From: Platanthera guangdongensis
Lineage: Eukaryota > Streptophyta > Magnoliopsida > Asparagales > Orchidaceae
DNA length: 64,000 nucleotides
Assembly (NCBI GenBank): GCA_039583875.1
Contig: CM077158.1
Span: forward strand, 243,025,447 to 243,089,446
Direction: 5' to 3'
Shown: piece after piece, positions 45,101-60,100 of the stretch
Numbering within the stretch: the first letter of the stretch is position 1
How the letters are laid out: every line of letters begins with the position of its first letter
Position numbers and translations under genes: made by a program
Notes under the pieces: model-generated
Seen by the model: only the letters and a program-made list of their open reading frames with translations
What the model was told of the DNA's origin: nothing
Databases searched by the model: none

Positions 45101-48100
45101 AACCCCCTCCTCGTTTATTCCTTGCTGTTATAAATTTTCTTGAAGGTGAGACATTTCTATTCTTATGGATGCTTTACTGCTCTATTGCAGGATGATGACA
45201 TTGTCAATGTATGGAATTTACGCAAGTGCAGTGCAGCTGGTTTGGATGTTCTTTCAAATGTATTTGGTGATGAATTACTTCCAACTTTAATGCCATTGAT
45301 TCAGGTACATTTAAAAACCCGTCCAGGTTACTGATGTTAATTTCTTTTAGCATATTCTGTTGACTATTTATTTTCCTTTCTAACACCAAGCTGATGCTAC
45401 TTACACATATTCTTCGTTATCATCTTGATAATGTTTCTTATCATCTGTAGCACTAGTTGCTCATATTCCTCATCAATAATCTTAGCTCACTAAAAAGAGA
45501 AGAAAAAAAGGTCCATGTGTAGGGGACATTCTGATAATCTATCTTGCAGTTATTGCAACAATTAGGGGATAAGATCAATCGTCACTTGAAGCTTCATCAT
45601 GAGAAAAAACATCCAAGGGAAAATGACAAAAATAATTTTCTTGCTGCAACAAGAAAATACCTTGAGTTTTTCCGATCAAACACCATTGGTAGGATCTGAT
45701 AAGATCTCTTACACTTTAACATTCAGATAAAGGCCTCCGTCATCAATGCAATTGCTTATCCAGGTAGTGATAAAAATCTCATATTAATATTTTTGTTAAA
45801 AAGACTTGGGTTGAATCTGCATCCAAATCCATATTATCTGAGGTGGTTCAAGAAATGTGGTGATTTTTCTGTGTCAAAGCATTATACCTAATGTTTTTTT
45901 ATTGTGTGGTTGTATGTGAAGTTTTACCACTGTATATGGGCCATATAATTTCGAGTAGTCCTTATTTGCATGCAGTGATGCTGTCTTCTTTATAATACAA
46001 CAATTTATGTGAAGGAGCAAGTTGTTTAAAGTTTGTTATCCTATCATTACACCACCTGAGAATCCAGAGATTGCTGTAGATGTGGTCACAAGCACTCTCG
46101 ACTTTTGGAAGACAAGCATTATCTCTACTATCCCAACCGTTTATAAAAAAAGTCTTTACAAACTCAATCTGGTTGACCCATACACATGCTAATTTTGCTT
46201 CCCAACCTTGCTGGAAGTCCTCTAACTTAACGGGAAGAAAAATAAGAACATATAATTGAAGCCAAGGAGGAAGCATCATATTTTTATGATTTATTGTGGT
46301 GCAAATATCCAAATGGAGGGAGCCATGATGCAGGATGATCTTAAACATTGAAGTCAACCCAACTTGCATGAGATTTTTGTCCATACACATCTGGATTTTA
46401 TTAGACATGTCAACTCAATTTTAGTGTTAACTTGCTAATATTAATTTTTTTGATAGACCTTAACCCATTTTAGCTTTGTTTTATTTTTTTTGCTGCAAGC
46501 TTATTTATGTTATGGAATAATTTAGCGCTCCTTCTAGAAGATTCTAGAGAATCTTAAATTTAGGAGTGACCAAAAGTTTTTAACCTCGGATTGCATCAAA
46601 ATTTATACTCGTGATGCCAACGTAGCTAAGTTGAAAGTTATGAAATCATTTTATTATTATTTATATGCCCACTTAATTATTCCTTAACATTTAAACTAAT
46701 TATACATTTAAAATTGTATTTGCCTTCAATATTGATTTTTTTGGGATAATTGTCATTATTTAAAAGCCGACCCCACTATAGTGGGATAAAAGCTTGAGTG
46801 CGTTGTTGTGTCATTATTTAAATATTTGAAAATACATTCTAAATTTAATATATTTTTTGGATTAACATGTGACTTGATCTCTGAGATCACATGTCTTAGT
46901 TTTATGGAAAATAATATTCTCTTTCTACTACTCTCCCTCTCATATTTTTTGCCACTGGGAGGAACCCGAGCCTCTCAACGTAATCAAGGTGGTGACCTCG
47001 GCTCCTGTTGAGACATGGATTCAACACCAGCCCTCAACGGGGATCGGTGGCAGATCACTTATCAAACAATGAACCTCACTGGAGTGGAATAATTTTGTAT
47101 CAATAGTCCTATCATTCATGTCCATGGGGGCACAAGTAATCAAGGTGGTGGCCTTGAGCTGGGGAGGACTTAGCGGGATGGTTAGGGTGCGAGTCTACTC
47201 GGCTAAGTCCGACAGATCCTAAGGACTGCTTGTAATAAAGTGTGAGCTGAAACATCTGCTCGATAAAATCAAACGATGTCCACTCCGTGCTACATAGATC
47301 GCAGTTCGAAGTCCAAAAGAGAATCTAGCAGCAACTACGATCGGTTCCTCTTGAATGTCGCTCCATACCACTACCTCGTCAAAATAATTCCTATACTCAA
47401 GAACATTCCTGGATCCTTACTGGAGGATAAATATTTGCTTGAGGAGGCCCTGTGACAATCTCCACTTCATCTCCGCCCAACAGGTAATTGGGCGGAGGCG
47501 ATCTCGCACAAGGGTCCTATCAATGCTATTCCAATAATCTCTCACCTGATTTAGTAGCATAAGGTTTGCAAATCTGATTCGACGCTCAACGATTGGTTCA
47601 AACTGATCTAATAAATATTCCATGTCCATGAGCCAATAGCTGAACGACTTGGGAGTTGACAAATCATCCAACGCCGGGGTAGCTCTATGGAACCTACTCG
47701 AAATCCTCATCGAAGTGATGAGCATAATAGTATCCCTAGTATAATCGAATTGTGTCAAAGGGTCAACGCGATCTCTATGAGCGAGGGGCTGGGAATGAGG
47801 ATGATCATCATAATAGTAAGACAATCTCCCTGTGATGCTCTATGAAATCGAGTATAAATAGACACGAGGTCCTCAATTAGAGAGGGATGTCGACGATAAC
47901 TAACCATCAATGAACCATTAGATTCTACGTCGACTCATCAAAATAATGCCGAACCCGGGGCTCTGATACTAAACTGATGCATGTGGAATCTATAGATGAT
48001 GGACTCGTGATGCTCTAACCCTATATACAATGTGCACAACCATGAAGAATGCAATAAATCCACTACCAACTCTAAAATGAAGTTGCGGAAGAATGGGAAC

Positions 48101-51100
48101 ACACAATTCGATGAGTGGACTGACACAACTACTCTAATGCAAAAACTAGTGATTCAATCGTGCAAGTATTTTCCAAATTAATTAAATAATACAATTTATA
48201 ACAAGCATTTTCGACTCGCAATTAATGAAACAGTAAAGTTTATAGCCCGCAAAATTGAGTCACATTCGATCACATGTACTCCAATTTAAAGCAAATGCTA
48301 ATTGCGATTTACTGAAAGTGCCCACAAATTAAATGTAGGAGACTAAGTATTGCACCTCTAGAGAAAAATGAAATAGTCAAATCAATATAAGCCAAAGATT
48401 ACTAGAAATAAGTGTACATCTATACAGTGTTAGAAATAAAACATACTTGCATATCTCATCAAGTAATCGTCACCAATGGTGGAGGTTGTGGTAGGCGGGC
48501 TTAGAACAATCATAGGTGAGGTGTGTTAGTTCCGACGTGCAGTTGACAATAATTATTATGCAAAGACAGTTTATAGGGTTTGTAGTTTAAGGGATTTTGG
48601 ATAATTTGAGATTTTGGAGATTTCAGAGGGCTTTGGGGGAAGGAGAGGGTTGGTAGGCATTGTGGTAGCTTTGGATGGGGAGGGAGACTACTATGGAGCT
48701 ACAAGAATCAAATGAAGGGTAGATGTAGATGTGCTGAGTGGGAAGAGGGAGGCTGGTCGGGGCTATGCAAGGATGTACAACATTAAGAGGAGAGTTTGAG
48801 TCTTGTGGGATCGACTACTTGGTTGGTGGAGGTGGAGGAGGGGTTGCTGGAGGTCAGAGTGGGTGACGTACTGACGGGTAGAAGCACCATACAGTGAGGA
48901 GGATGAGAGGAGAGAGGGAGGCGAGGGGTGTCGGATAATGGAATCTTGACTCCAAACCAGAGCCCTATCATATATATATATATATAAATATATATAAGCT
49001 CAAAAATATTAATACAATATTATGAATATAATATAATGATAACTCCAATACTCCCCCTCAAGTTGAAGCAAAGATGTCAATCATGCTCAGCTTGAAAATA
49101 GTCAGATCTGAACGAGTAGGACCGATAGTTTTAGTGAAGGCGTCAACGAGTTGGTCAGACGAGGGGACGTAAGCTGGAAGGACAGTCCCAGTACAAACGT
49201 GGTCACACAGAAAATGAACATCTATCTCGATGTGTTTGGTGCGCTCATGTAGCACCGAATCCTGGGTAAGTAGGAGAGCTGACTTATTATCATAGTAGAA
49301 CGTTGAACCATCAACAAGAGATAGGCCAAGTTAAGTCAGCAGCGATTGAAGCCAAACCAACTCAGTAACGTCGTGTGCCATGGCGCGATACTCTGACTCA
49401 GCAGACAAACGAGATACAATGGATTGTTTCTTACTCCGCCACGAAACAAGATGATCACCATGGAATACACAAAAACCTGACGTAGAACGTTGATCCGTCA
49501 AAGATCCAACAGAATCTGCATCCGTGAAGCAGGATAGATTGGTAGCACTGTCAGCCCGATAGAACAGCCCAAGAACAGGAGCGCGCTTAAGATAGCGAAG
49601 GACACGTCAAGCAGCCTCTAGGTGAGATGTCCTGGGAGAACGCATAAACTGACTCAAAACACCCACTGAGAAGCTGATGCCAGGCCTGGTATTGGTCAGG
49701 TATATCAAACGGCCAACAAACCGCTGGTACTGAGAGGGGTCTGAAAGAGGATCACCAGATTCAACATGGAAACGATTGATGTCCATAGGAGTACTTGCAT
49801 GACGACACCCAAGTAGACCCGTGTCTCGAAGAAGATCTAAGGTGTACTTGCGTTGCGATATAGAGATGCCCTGTCGTGAGCGAACTACTTCAATCCCAAG
49901 GAAGTAGCGTAGAGGTCCAAGGTCTTTCACCTCGAAGGCCGAGTGAAATGTAGCTTTCACCTCAGAGATGCCAGAGGGATCATCACCGGTGAGAAGAATA
50001 TCATCAACATAGACCAGGACAATGACACGACGTCCCTCAGGAGTGGCACGAATGAAGCAAGTGTGATCTGCACGACACTGAGTGAAGCCAGACTGAAGGA
50101 TGACCGAGCTGAACTGTTCGAACCAGGCACGCGACGATTGCTTTAAGCCATACAAAGATTTGTGCAGTTGGCACTCTCCCCGAATACTCCCCCTTAAGGG
50201 AAAACCCTGGAGGAGGAGCCATATATACCTCCTCCTGCAACTCACCGTGCAGGAAGACATTTTTGACATCAAGCTGGTGGAGAGGCCACATCCGAGAGGC
50301 CGCAAGCGAGAGCGAAAGGCGGACACTGGTCAACTTAGCCACGAGAGCAAACATGACACCAAACTCGTCCGGAGCCTGAGTAAAGCCCTTGGCCACCAAA
50401 CGAGCCTTGTAGTGGTCAATAGTACCGTCAATCAATAGTACCGTCAGCAGAGTACTTCACAGTATAAATCCATTTGCACCCAACTGTGCGTTTCCCGGGA
50501 GGAACCAGAGACCATGTCCCAGTACGACGGAGAGCAGACATCTCCTCCATGGCCTGAACCCACCACGGGTCAAGGAGAGCCTCAACAGTCGAGGTAGGCA
50601 GCTGGACAGAATTAGCAGCAGCCACAAGATCCTGGTAAGAGGGTGAGAAACGTTGGTAGGAAACAACACTAGCCAACAGGTGCTCCGTAACCGAGGAATG
50701 AACACAAGTACGCTTGCCCTTGCGAAGGGTAATAGATAAATCAACAGGAGAAATAGAGGAGAGAGGCTCAAGAGAGATACCTGTGACCGGAAGGAGCTGT
50801 GGATTCGGGACAGAAGGAGATGGGAGTGCACAGGGTGAAGGTGGCGGAGGGCAGCGAGAGTAAGTCAGCAGAACAGGCGGAGCGGCAAAAGGGGCAACAT
50901 CTGGTGGAGGAGAGATGACTGGGAGAGGTTGCGCAGTAGTGGAAAGCACATAAGGGTCAAATATGCAGGAGAGAAGGGAACCTCCTCATGAAATGTCACA
51001 TACATAGAGTGAATGACACAACACAACTGAGGATCATAGCAGCTGTAACCCTTAGTTGTTGTCGAGTAGCCAAGGAAGATGCAGCGGATGACCCTGTTGT

Positions 51101-54100
51101 CGAGTTTAGTCCGAGTGGGGTGCCGATTCTGGACAAAACACACACAACCAAAGACCCGAAGAGGGATGAGAAATGCAGAGACAGATGAGTGGATGAGACT
51201 ATAGGGGGTAACGCCACCAAGAGGACGAGAGGGAGTCCTATTAATGAGAAAATCTGCTTTAAGAAGAGCAGCGCTCTAATAGGACTTAGAGACATTCATT
51301 CCCCGAAGAAGGCAACAAACAAAGTCTAGGAGGTGGCAGTTTTTTGCGTTCCGCCGCCCCATTTTGCTCGGGGGTCCCCAGACAAGAAAATTGGTGTAGA
51401 GTGCCCTCATCGCGGAGGAAGAGATCAAAGGGACGAGAAGTGTACTCACCTCCATTATCAGAGCGGAGGATATGAACTGACGTACCATGCTGGGTTCGTA
51501 TCATACATGAAAAATGAAAGTAAACCGATAGGATCTCAGATTTATGTTTGAGGGGATAAACCCATAAGCAATGAAAATAATCATCAATAAAAGTTACAAA
51601 ATATGAGAAACCATCAAATGACACAACGACACATATCAGAATGAACTAACTCAAAACAAGAAGTAGCACAACTACCAAAAGGAACATACGTGCTGCGTGT
51701 GTGTTTTGTCAGCTCACAAACATCACGACGAAAAGGAAAAATAAAAGACACATCAGGACAAACAAACAACATCCGCTGAGGGCTGACATGACCGAGACGT
51801 GCATGCCAAAACGAGCTCGACGACAAAGCAGGAGAAGAAGCAGAAGAGGTAGGCGGGAAGGTAGCAGTGGTGGTGGTAGCAGCAGCGGTAGGAGGTAGCT
51901 TCAGGTAGTACATCCCACTCTTCTTATATCCAGTGCCAATAGTCCTCCTGGATCTCAGGTCCTGAAAAACACAATGATCAGAGAAGAAAGTTACTGTGCA
52001 GTTCAAAGTGCGAGTAATACTACTAACAGATAAAAGGTTGAGAGACAATTAAGTGACAAGAAGAACAGAGTCAATGGAGAGAGAGGAAGAGAGAGGGACG
52101 TTGCCCCGACTAAGGACAGGAGTAATTGAGCCATCAGCAAGGCGCACGTCCCGGTGGGAGCAGGGAACAACCTGAAGCAGATGGGAAGACGTACCCGCCA
52201 TATGATCGGTTGCACCAGAGTCAATCACACAGGGTGACGAATCCTGGTCAACCTTGGTCGGGGAGCAAGCAAATGGAGTACCTGAGGAAGAAGAGACAGT
52301 GGAAACAGAGACAGTAGTGTAAGGCTGAGACTGCTGAAACTGGGCCATCATCTAACAGAAGTCGGAGGAGTTGGCACCCAAGGTGCGCTCGACGGGCTCG
52401 GAAGACTCAGCCGAAGCTACAGTGTGTCTGGGGGACACTACCAGGAGTAAGACGCTCAGAGCCCCATAAGTGTGGGTATAGGTGATAGCAATGGCTGCGA
52501 TCATGGTAGAGACGTCCACAGTGAGAGCAAGGGCCAGGAGGACCCGTAGAGCCACGACCACCAGAAGAGCGACGACCACCAGGCCGAGTAGAACGCCGAC
52601 CACTGCGGCTACGAGTGCCGGAGGTGGGAGGGCGGTAGGAAGCTACAAAGGCTATCTGCTCAGTAGGGAGAGAGAAGGTTGCACGAACGCCGAGAAGACT
52701 AGATTGCCTCTGCATACGTTTCTCATGCTCTGCAACAATGGAGTAGGCCTCAAGAAGATTTGGCAAATGTGACATCCCCACAATCTGAGCACGAGTAGAC
52801 TCATATTCGGGGCAAAGCCCCATCAAGAACTGGTATGTCTCCCGTCTCTGGCGCTGTTTTCGAATAAGGGTGATATTATTAGAAGACTGCAGGGCACTGA
52901 GAGGCTCAAGATCGTTGAGCTCAAGATAACGGTCTTGAAGGTAAGTGAAGTACTCCTGAACAGAGAGCTCCCCCTGTGTGGCGAAAACGATGTCCTGAAA
53001 AATCCCTAAAATCTGGGCATCAACACGCATGTGGCCAAAAGTGCGCTGGAGAGCAGACCAAAGCTCGGAGATATCCTCAAAACGTATGAACTGACTGAAG
53101 ATGTGAGGCTCCATCGAGCACTGAATCCATCCTAGAACCATGTACTTTTCAGTCGACCATTTGACTACTCTTTCTTGTCATCTTTGCCAGTCGGTTTGGG
53201 CATCAGAGGGCCGCCGGTCAGCCAGAAAAGCTTATTCCGGCCGGCAAGCGCCACTTTCATCGAAGTCGCCCATGGAGAATAATTTTTCTCATCGAGAAGG
53301 ACGCTAATAATTTGTCCTTTAGAGTCATAAGTATCCTTGGAATTCATGAAACACAGAAATAACGAGAAATGAGATCCTCTCTCCCGCAAAGTAGATCGGT
53401 GACCGAAGGACGAAGAAGAACAAAAAATCACATACAACGCATCAAGAATGACGTCATGGAGAAGACGAGGACGCCATTAGGTCTCTATGCAGAAAACAAG
53501 GAGCATGGGCGGAGAAACCGCAAGAGACGACTCCGACGCGACTAAGTGGCAGCAGAATCGAGGGGGAAGCCTGCTGCTGCGGCGGAATGGCTGGAAAAAT
53601 CAGCGGAAGAGGCGCTGCAGCCAGCAGGAGAGGACGCTGGCGACCAGCGACAACAATGGAAGGGGAGAAACCCACTTACGGGATGCCCCGAGCGGCGGCG
53701 GACCTGGAGAAGCCCCGAGCGACGGGACGAAGCAGCAAACGATAGTGGAGAAACGCGCGTAAGCTTCCGATGTGGGAGTCGGGAGGTAGAGACGAGGGCA
53801 AACCCTAGGATGCGTAAACCGGCTCTGATACCATGTCGGATAATGGAATCTTGACTCCAAACCGGAGCCTTATCATATATGTATATCTATAAGCTCAAAA
53901 ATATTAATACAATATTATGAATATAATATAATGATTACTCCAATAATGGGTTGGTTGACGATGTGAGGAAGGGGGAGTGGGAGGTGGACCTTGGAGAGAC
54001 GTTGCATTGCTATTGTGGATGAAAACGACAACAATAGGTATGAGGATACTCGTTGAAGAGTAGGAAGGCGACAAGCGGTTGCGTTGAGGGCATCAACACC

Positions 54101-57100
54101 CCTGAAGGCAACACCCAACGGTGCCGACACTGCATGGGATCCTTGACGTCGCATTGAGGAGGATGACCAGTTATCCTGCGTGTTGGAAGTCCAAACTTTC
54201 GGTGCCCTTGTTTCCGTAGCCGATGAGATATAGATAATGGGAATTTAAGTTAAATCATCCGACGTCCTTAATTGCAAGGTCATCAATCTCAAAATATGCA
54301 ACAACACTCAAGCCTTTATCCTACTATAGTGTGGTCGGCTATATGGATCCTTTGTCGTCATTGTGCCCTATCTTTTGTCATAATCTCACTAATGCCTAAG
54401 TACATCATGTCTTTCCTTATAGTTTCATTCCAAGTCTTTATTGGTCTATCCCTCCCTCGTTTAACATGCCTAGTGATTAGACTCTCACAATGCCTAATAG
54501 ATATCTCTAATGGTCTCCTTTGTACGTGGTCAAACCATCTTAGTCGAGCTTCTCACATCTTCTCTGCAATTGGTGCAACTCCTGTCTTATCCCTGATGCA
54601 TTAATTCCTAATTTTATCCAGTCTCGTGTGTCAACACATCTACCTAAGCATTCTCATCTCCGCAACTCCCATTTTTGCTCATGGACACAATTCACTGCCC
54701 AACACTCAGAACCATAGAGCATCGCTGGTCTAATTGAAGTACGGTAAAACTTGCCCTTAAGTTTTAATGGTACTTTACGATCACATAAAATCTCTGATGC
54801 TCCTCTCCACTTCAACCAACCCGCTTGGATTCTATGTGTCGCATCTTTATAAATACCTTCGTCTTTTCAAACTATCGATCACACTCACTACGGGAAATAT
54901 CTTGATCACTCAATTTAATAATGATTTCATCCGTCCTTCTTGCACTGCTAAATTTAAGATCCATATACTCCGTCTTTGCCGCGCTCAACCTAAAACCCTT
55001 CTTTTCTAAAGTGTCTCGCCAAGATTCAAGTTTTGCATTTACACCCTCTTTCGTCTCATCGACTAAAACGATATCGTCCGCAAACAATAAACACCAAGGT
55101 ATTGCTTGTTGGATATGTCTGCTGAGCTCATCTAAGATAAAAGTAAAGAGATAAGGGCTTAAAGCTGAACCTTGATGTAAGACAACAATAATAGGGAATT
55201 CCTGTGTTAATCCTTCAGATCTCCTCACCCTTGTCACTGAATTTGTATACATATCTTTGATTATGGCAATGTATAATTCATTTACACCTTTCTTTTCTAA
55301 AACTCTCCATAAGATCTCTGTTGGAACTCTATCATAAGCCTTCTCAAGATCGATGAACAACATATACAAATCTTGTTTTCTTTCTCGGTAGTTGTCAATG
55401 ACTCTCCTCAAGAAATGTATATCTTCCATGGTCGACCGCCCTGACATGAATCCAAATTGATTTTCCGAGATGTTAGTCTCCCGTCTTACTCTTCTTTCTT
55501 TTACTCATTCCTATAGTTTCATGGTATGACTCATCAATTTAATTTCTCTGTTATTAACACAATTTTGTATATCTCCGTTGTTCTTATACAAATGTACCAA
55601 GATATTTTCTCTCCATTGGTCTTGACATGCTCTTTGACTTCAATATCTTATTGAAAAAACATGTAAGTCACAAAATTTCTTCATTCCCTAGACATTTTCA
55701 TACTTCAATGAGTATATCGTCTGACCCAAACGACTTTTCATTTTTTATCTTTTTTAGAGCGTCATTTGCCTCTGATACTTGAATTTTTCGATAAAACGTT
55801 ATGTTTCTATAATTCTCCGATTTACTTAACTCTTGCAAGTTCAAATCATTGTCTTTTGTTTCATTATACACTTGATAAAAATGTTTTTTCCATTACTCTT
55901 TAATATCCACTTTATCCATCAAAACTGTATCTGTTTCATCTTTTATGCATTTTACTTGCCTTAAATCACTTGTCTTCTTTTCTCTAGCTCCAACAATTTT
56001 ATATATGTTACCCTCTCCATCTTTGGTATCTAATTACTTCTAAAATTTTTCATAAGCTTGACCTTTTGTTTTACTTAACTGCATACTTAGTTTTTTGGCG
56101 ACTTTATGTCTGACTAAATTTTCATCATTTCTATAAGCGTAGAGTGATTTATAGCTGACCCTCTTTGCCCTCACTTTGTCTTGCACTTCCTCTTTCCACT
56201 ACCAAGATTTTTTATTTGGGGGCGCACTACCTTTTGATACTCCAAGTATGTTATTTCTATTTATCCTTAAATGCGAAGATATAACTTTTCATGAGACATT
56301 ATGATCATCATAGAGATCATCAATTAGTTCTATAACTGCTGTCGTGAAAACAACATGTTTTTCCATCTTCAATTTCCATCGCCAAATTTTAGACAATATT
56401 TTTGTTTTTGTCTTAAATTTATTATATTTAATTTGGACATCTAACACCACTAACCTATGTTGTGTTGTCAAACTTTCTCCTAGTATGACTTTGCAATTCT
56501 TACAGATCATATTATCTATTTACTAGTCATAAAATGATCTATTTGTGACTTATTTGGTCCGCTTTTAAACATAACTAAATGTTCTTCCATTTTTATGAAT
56601 GTTAAAATAGCACATGTAAAAGGCCCATTATTGAGCTCATTTATTATTTTATCTTCTCTCCTCCTTTAGTCCCACATCTTGTATAGGATTTTCTTCTCTC
56701 TTCCTCTTCCTCTTCCTATATATTTGTATTCTCTCCTTGTATTTACATACACAAGCAATACATACAAGTTTTGAGCTCTCTCAACATGGTATCAGAGGCA
56801 GGTTACTGTCCTCTGCGGCTTGTTTTTTTTCTAACCGCCAAGCCCGCCCGGTCTCTATTCCCTCCTACCCGCTGCTTTCTCTCTTGCGGACTGGTCGCCT
56901 ACCCGCTCCGGTCTTCTGTCCGCCCCTGACTCTGCGGTTTGCAACTTTGCATCCGCTTCTCCTCTCCCTCTCTGTGGTTCCACCCTCTTCAGGCCTCTTA
57001 TAGCCATCCTCTCTCTCTGTTTCGTGGGGCCCACCTTTCTTCAAACCGCTGCGGGCTCTCTACTTCTGTCCGCTGCCAGCCCCGCTGCGGCTTCGTCTTC

Positions 57101-60100
57101 AGACCGCTGCGGCCTTCGCCTTCAGACCGCTGCGGCCTCGCCTTCAGACCGCTGCGGCCTTGCCTTCTGTCCGTTGCCAGTCTCTTTCCTAGCCGCTCGA
57201 GTTCCTACTCGCGGCCTCTCTTTTCTAGCCGCTCGAGTTCCTACTCGCGGCCTCTCTTTTCTAGCCGCTTGAGTTCCTCCTCGCGGCCTCTCTTCTCTAG
57301 CCGCTCGAGTTCCTACTCGCGGCCTCTCTCCTCTTTCCGGGTTTTTCTGTCAACCCGCCCGGGCTGTTTTTCTGACCGCTGCCGGCTTCACCTAGACCGG
57401 GGCAGTCTCTCTTTTGTTTCTGCCCTTTGGTCGCGACCTGACTACTCGCTGGTGTCCGGCTTGACCGTGCGGACTGCTTCCTATCCGCACTCTGGTCGTG
57501 GTCTTCCTTAGTCTTTCTTGCCGGCGGCTTATCCTCTATTCGCCGCGGTCTGCCTTATGGGCTCTTCCGGTAACTCTTCTGGCTCGACGGCCAGCCCGCC
57601 TGCTGACAGCCCGGCCTGTCCAACTGACCGCGCGGCTTACCCTACAGAACTTCGTGACGAGCTGCGCATCACTACCATTTCTCTTTCTGGAAAGAAGAAC
57701 TTCATTCCTTGGGTCCATTCAGTTCGACGGGTTCTCCAGGCCAAGGGTCTTCTCCCTCACCTTACTCAGGCTCCACCCACCTCTCCTACCGATGACTGGC
57801 TCCGCAATGATGGCCGAGTTCAGACCTGGATCTTGAATTCTTTGGATGGTGAATCATATCAAATGGCTATGTATCATGAGACTGCCAAAGATATGTGGAC
57901 TGAGCTACACTCCTTATATTCTGGCCGGGACAGCCTCCAGCATCTCTACGACATCCTCACTGACCTCTTTACTCTGGACGCTGGAGGGGCTTCCGATATG
58001 TCCTCCTTTGTTGCTTGTGCGAAGACTCTTGCTGAAGCCTGGATCCAGCATCAGCCATTTACCAATGATGCTCTTGCTCAGCGCGCTCAGAAGGAAGCCG
58101 CCTGTACTACCATCCTTATGGCTCGTCTTCCCCCTCACCTTCAGAGCATTCGTGCTCAGGTCCTGGCGTCCTCTACCACACCATCTTTTTCTGATGTGTG
58201 CTCCATGATTCTCCGAGTCCCACCTCCTCCAGATACTGCGACTCCTCCGGCCCTTCTTCAGCAGACACCTCCGTTTCTACCCTTCCCTCCTCCTCCTACT
58301 CGGGGGGGGGGGGTCGTTCAGGCTCTCGCGGCCGTGGTCGTGGTGGCCGGGGTCGGCCGAAGTGTTCCTTCTGTGGCAAAGACGGTCATCTCGAGGCAAC
58401 CTGTTACAAGAAAGTTGGCTATCCTTCTCGCCCGGCGGCTTCTGTTGCTACCGATGCTGGTCCTCCTGATCTTGAAAGTGTCCGTCTTCAGCTCCAACAT
58501 CTCCAGGGCTTGCTCCATCCTCCATCTGCCTCCGTTGCCTCCGTCTCCAACACAGGTACCGCTTGTCTCTCCACCGGCTTGGGCTGGATTGTGGATTCTG
58601 GCGCTACTCATCACATTACTCCACATCGCCCTGCCCAGTACCTGAATTCCCCTTATCCATCGTCTATTACTGTGGCCAATGACGCCACTGTTCCCGTCTC
58701 CGGCTCGGCAGATCTTCCTCTCACCTCCTCCATCTCCCTTCGCTCGGCTCTTCACGTCCCGAGTTCTCCGTTCAATTTACTTTCTGTTGGACGGCTTACT
58801 ACTGATTTGGATTGTTCTGTTATATTCACTTCCTCTTCTTTTGTTATACAAGATCGGCGAACGCAGACTACCATTGGTAAAGGCCGGCTGCGGAATGGGC
58901 TCTACCTTCTCGACGACTCTCCCACCATCCTCTCCTCCATTTCCTCCACAGATTGACATTGTCGTCTTGGGCATGCTCCTCTACCGGTCCTCCGGCGGGC
59001 TCTCCAGGATGTCTCTCTTACCCCCTTTCAGTGTGATTCCTGCATCCTCGGCAAGCAGCCTCGTTCATCTTTTTCTTCGCATTGTACTCGGAGCGCTGCT
59101 CCTTTTGATTTAATCCATTCAGATATTTGGGGACCATTTAAAATTTCTAGTATTTCCGGTTTCCGGTATTTTATCACGTTTATTGATGATCATTCTCGCA
59201 CTACCTGACTATACTTACTTCGTGATCGCTCCGAGCTTCCTCGTGTCTTTCGGGCATTTGTCCTCGAAACCCGTACGCAATTCCACAAGACCATCAAAAT
59301 CCTACGCACTGACAATGCTCGTGAGTACACTAGTCACGAATTTACTGCTTTATGTTCCGAGTTTGGGATTCTCCATCAAACTTCCTGCGCTTACACGCCG
59401 CAACAAAACGGTGTTGCCGAACGCAAGAATCGCCACTTACTCGATGTTGCCCGTTCCCTCATGCTTCAAATGCATGTCCCTAAACCGTATTGGAATTTTG
59501 CGGTCTCGACCGCCTGCTTTCTCATCAACCGTCTCCCTTCCTCTATTCTCAACTACGCTACTCCGTTCAGCATCCTCTTTCCCTCCGCTACAGTCTTTCC
59601 TCTCCCACCTCGTGTGTTTGGTAGCCTATGTTATGTCCACCGTTTGGGGCCTTCATCAGATAAGTTAAATCCCCGGGTCGCCAAGCATATCTTTGTTGGT
59701 TATTCTCGCACCCAAAAGGGGTATGTCTGTTATTCTCCTGCTACCCGCAAGATCTCTGTTTCTGCTGATGTCACTTTCCGCGAGAATCAACCATTCTTTT
59801 CTGCTCCCTTACCTGGCCATGCCCCACCTACACCTCCATCCATTCCCCGCCCGGTCATTCCTGCCACCCCTCCGCTGCCTGTCATTCCCTCTCCACCGCC
59901 TACCGTTCCCTCCAAACCACCAGTTATCCGTGTCTACACTCGTCGCTCTACCCCTTCCGTTGCCCCTTTGCCGTCGGTCTCTACCATGGATACTCCGCAT
60001 CCGACTGATCAGGTATCGCCTTCCACTGCTCATCCGCTGGCCAACTCCGTCTCTCTTCATCGCCTCTCTCCCCATTTACGCACATTGGCTACTTCTCTCT

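Larger units (their letters stand above)
48929..53945 (-). mobile_element. Copia 3: complete but decayed LTR element, minus strand
   Basis: 5017 bp. LTRs of 122 bp (48929-49050) and 112 bp (53834-53945), PBS 53821-53833, polypurine tract 49051-49062, and a near-matching 5-bp target duplication (AGGGG 48924-48928, ATGGG 53946-53950). Domain order on the minus strand: gag, protease, integrase, RT, RNase H (Copia). Unusually, the LTR begins TATTGGAG on its own strand rather than TG. It lies inside TRN1 intron 12, antisense to the gene. Confidence 0.9.

Noticed and set aside
45550..45688. Possible additional TRN1 exon ([20 protein letters not shown]...)
   Set aside because: It has AG and GT at its ends but is 139 bp, so it would break the frame between exons 12 and 13, and it has no counterpart in plant transportin.
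45962..46408. 148-codon minus-strand open frame in intron 12
   Set aside because: No motif or family resemblance that I could recognise; probably a chance or unidentified relic frame.
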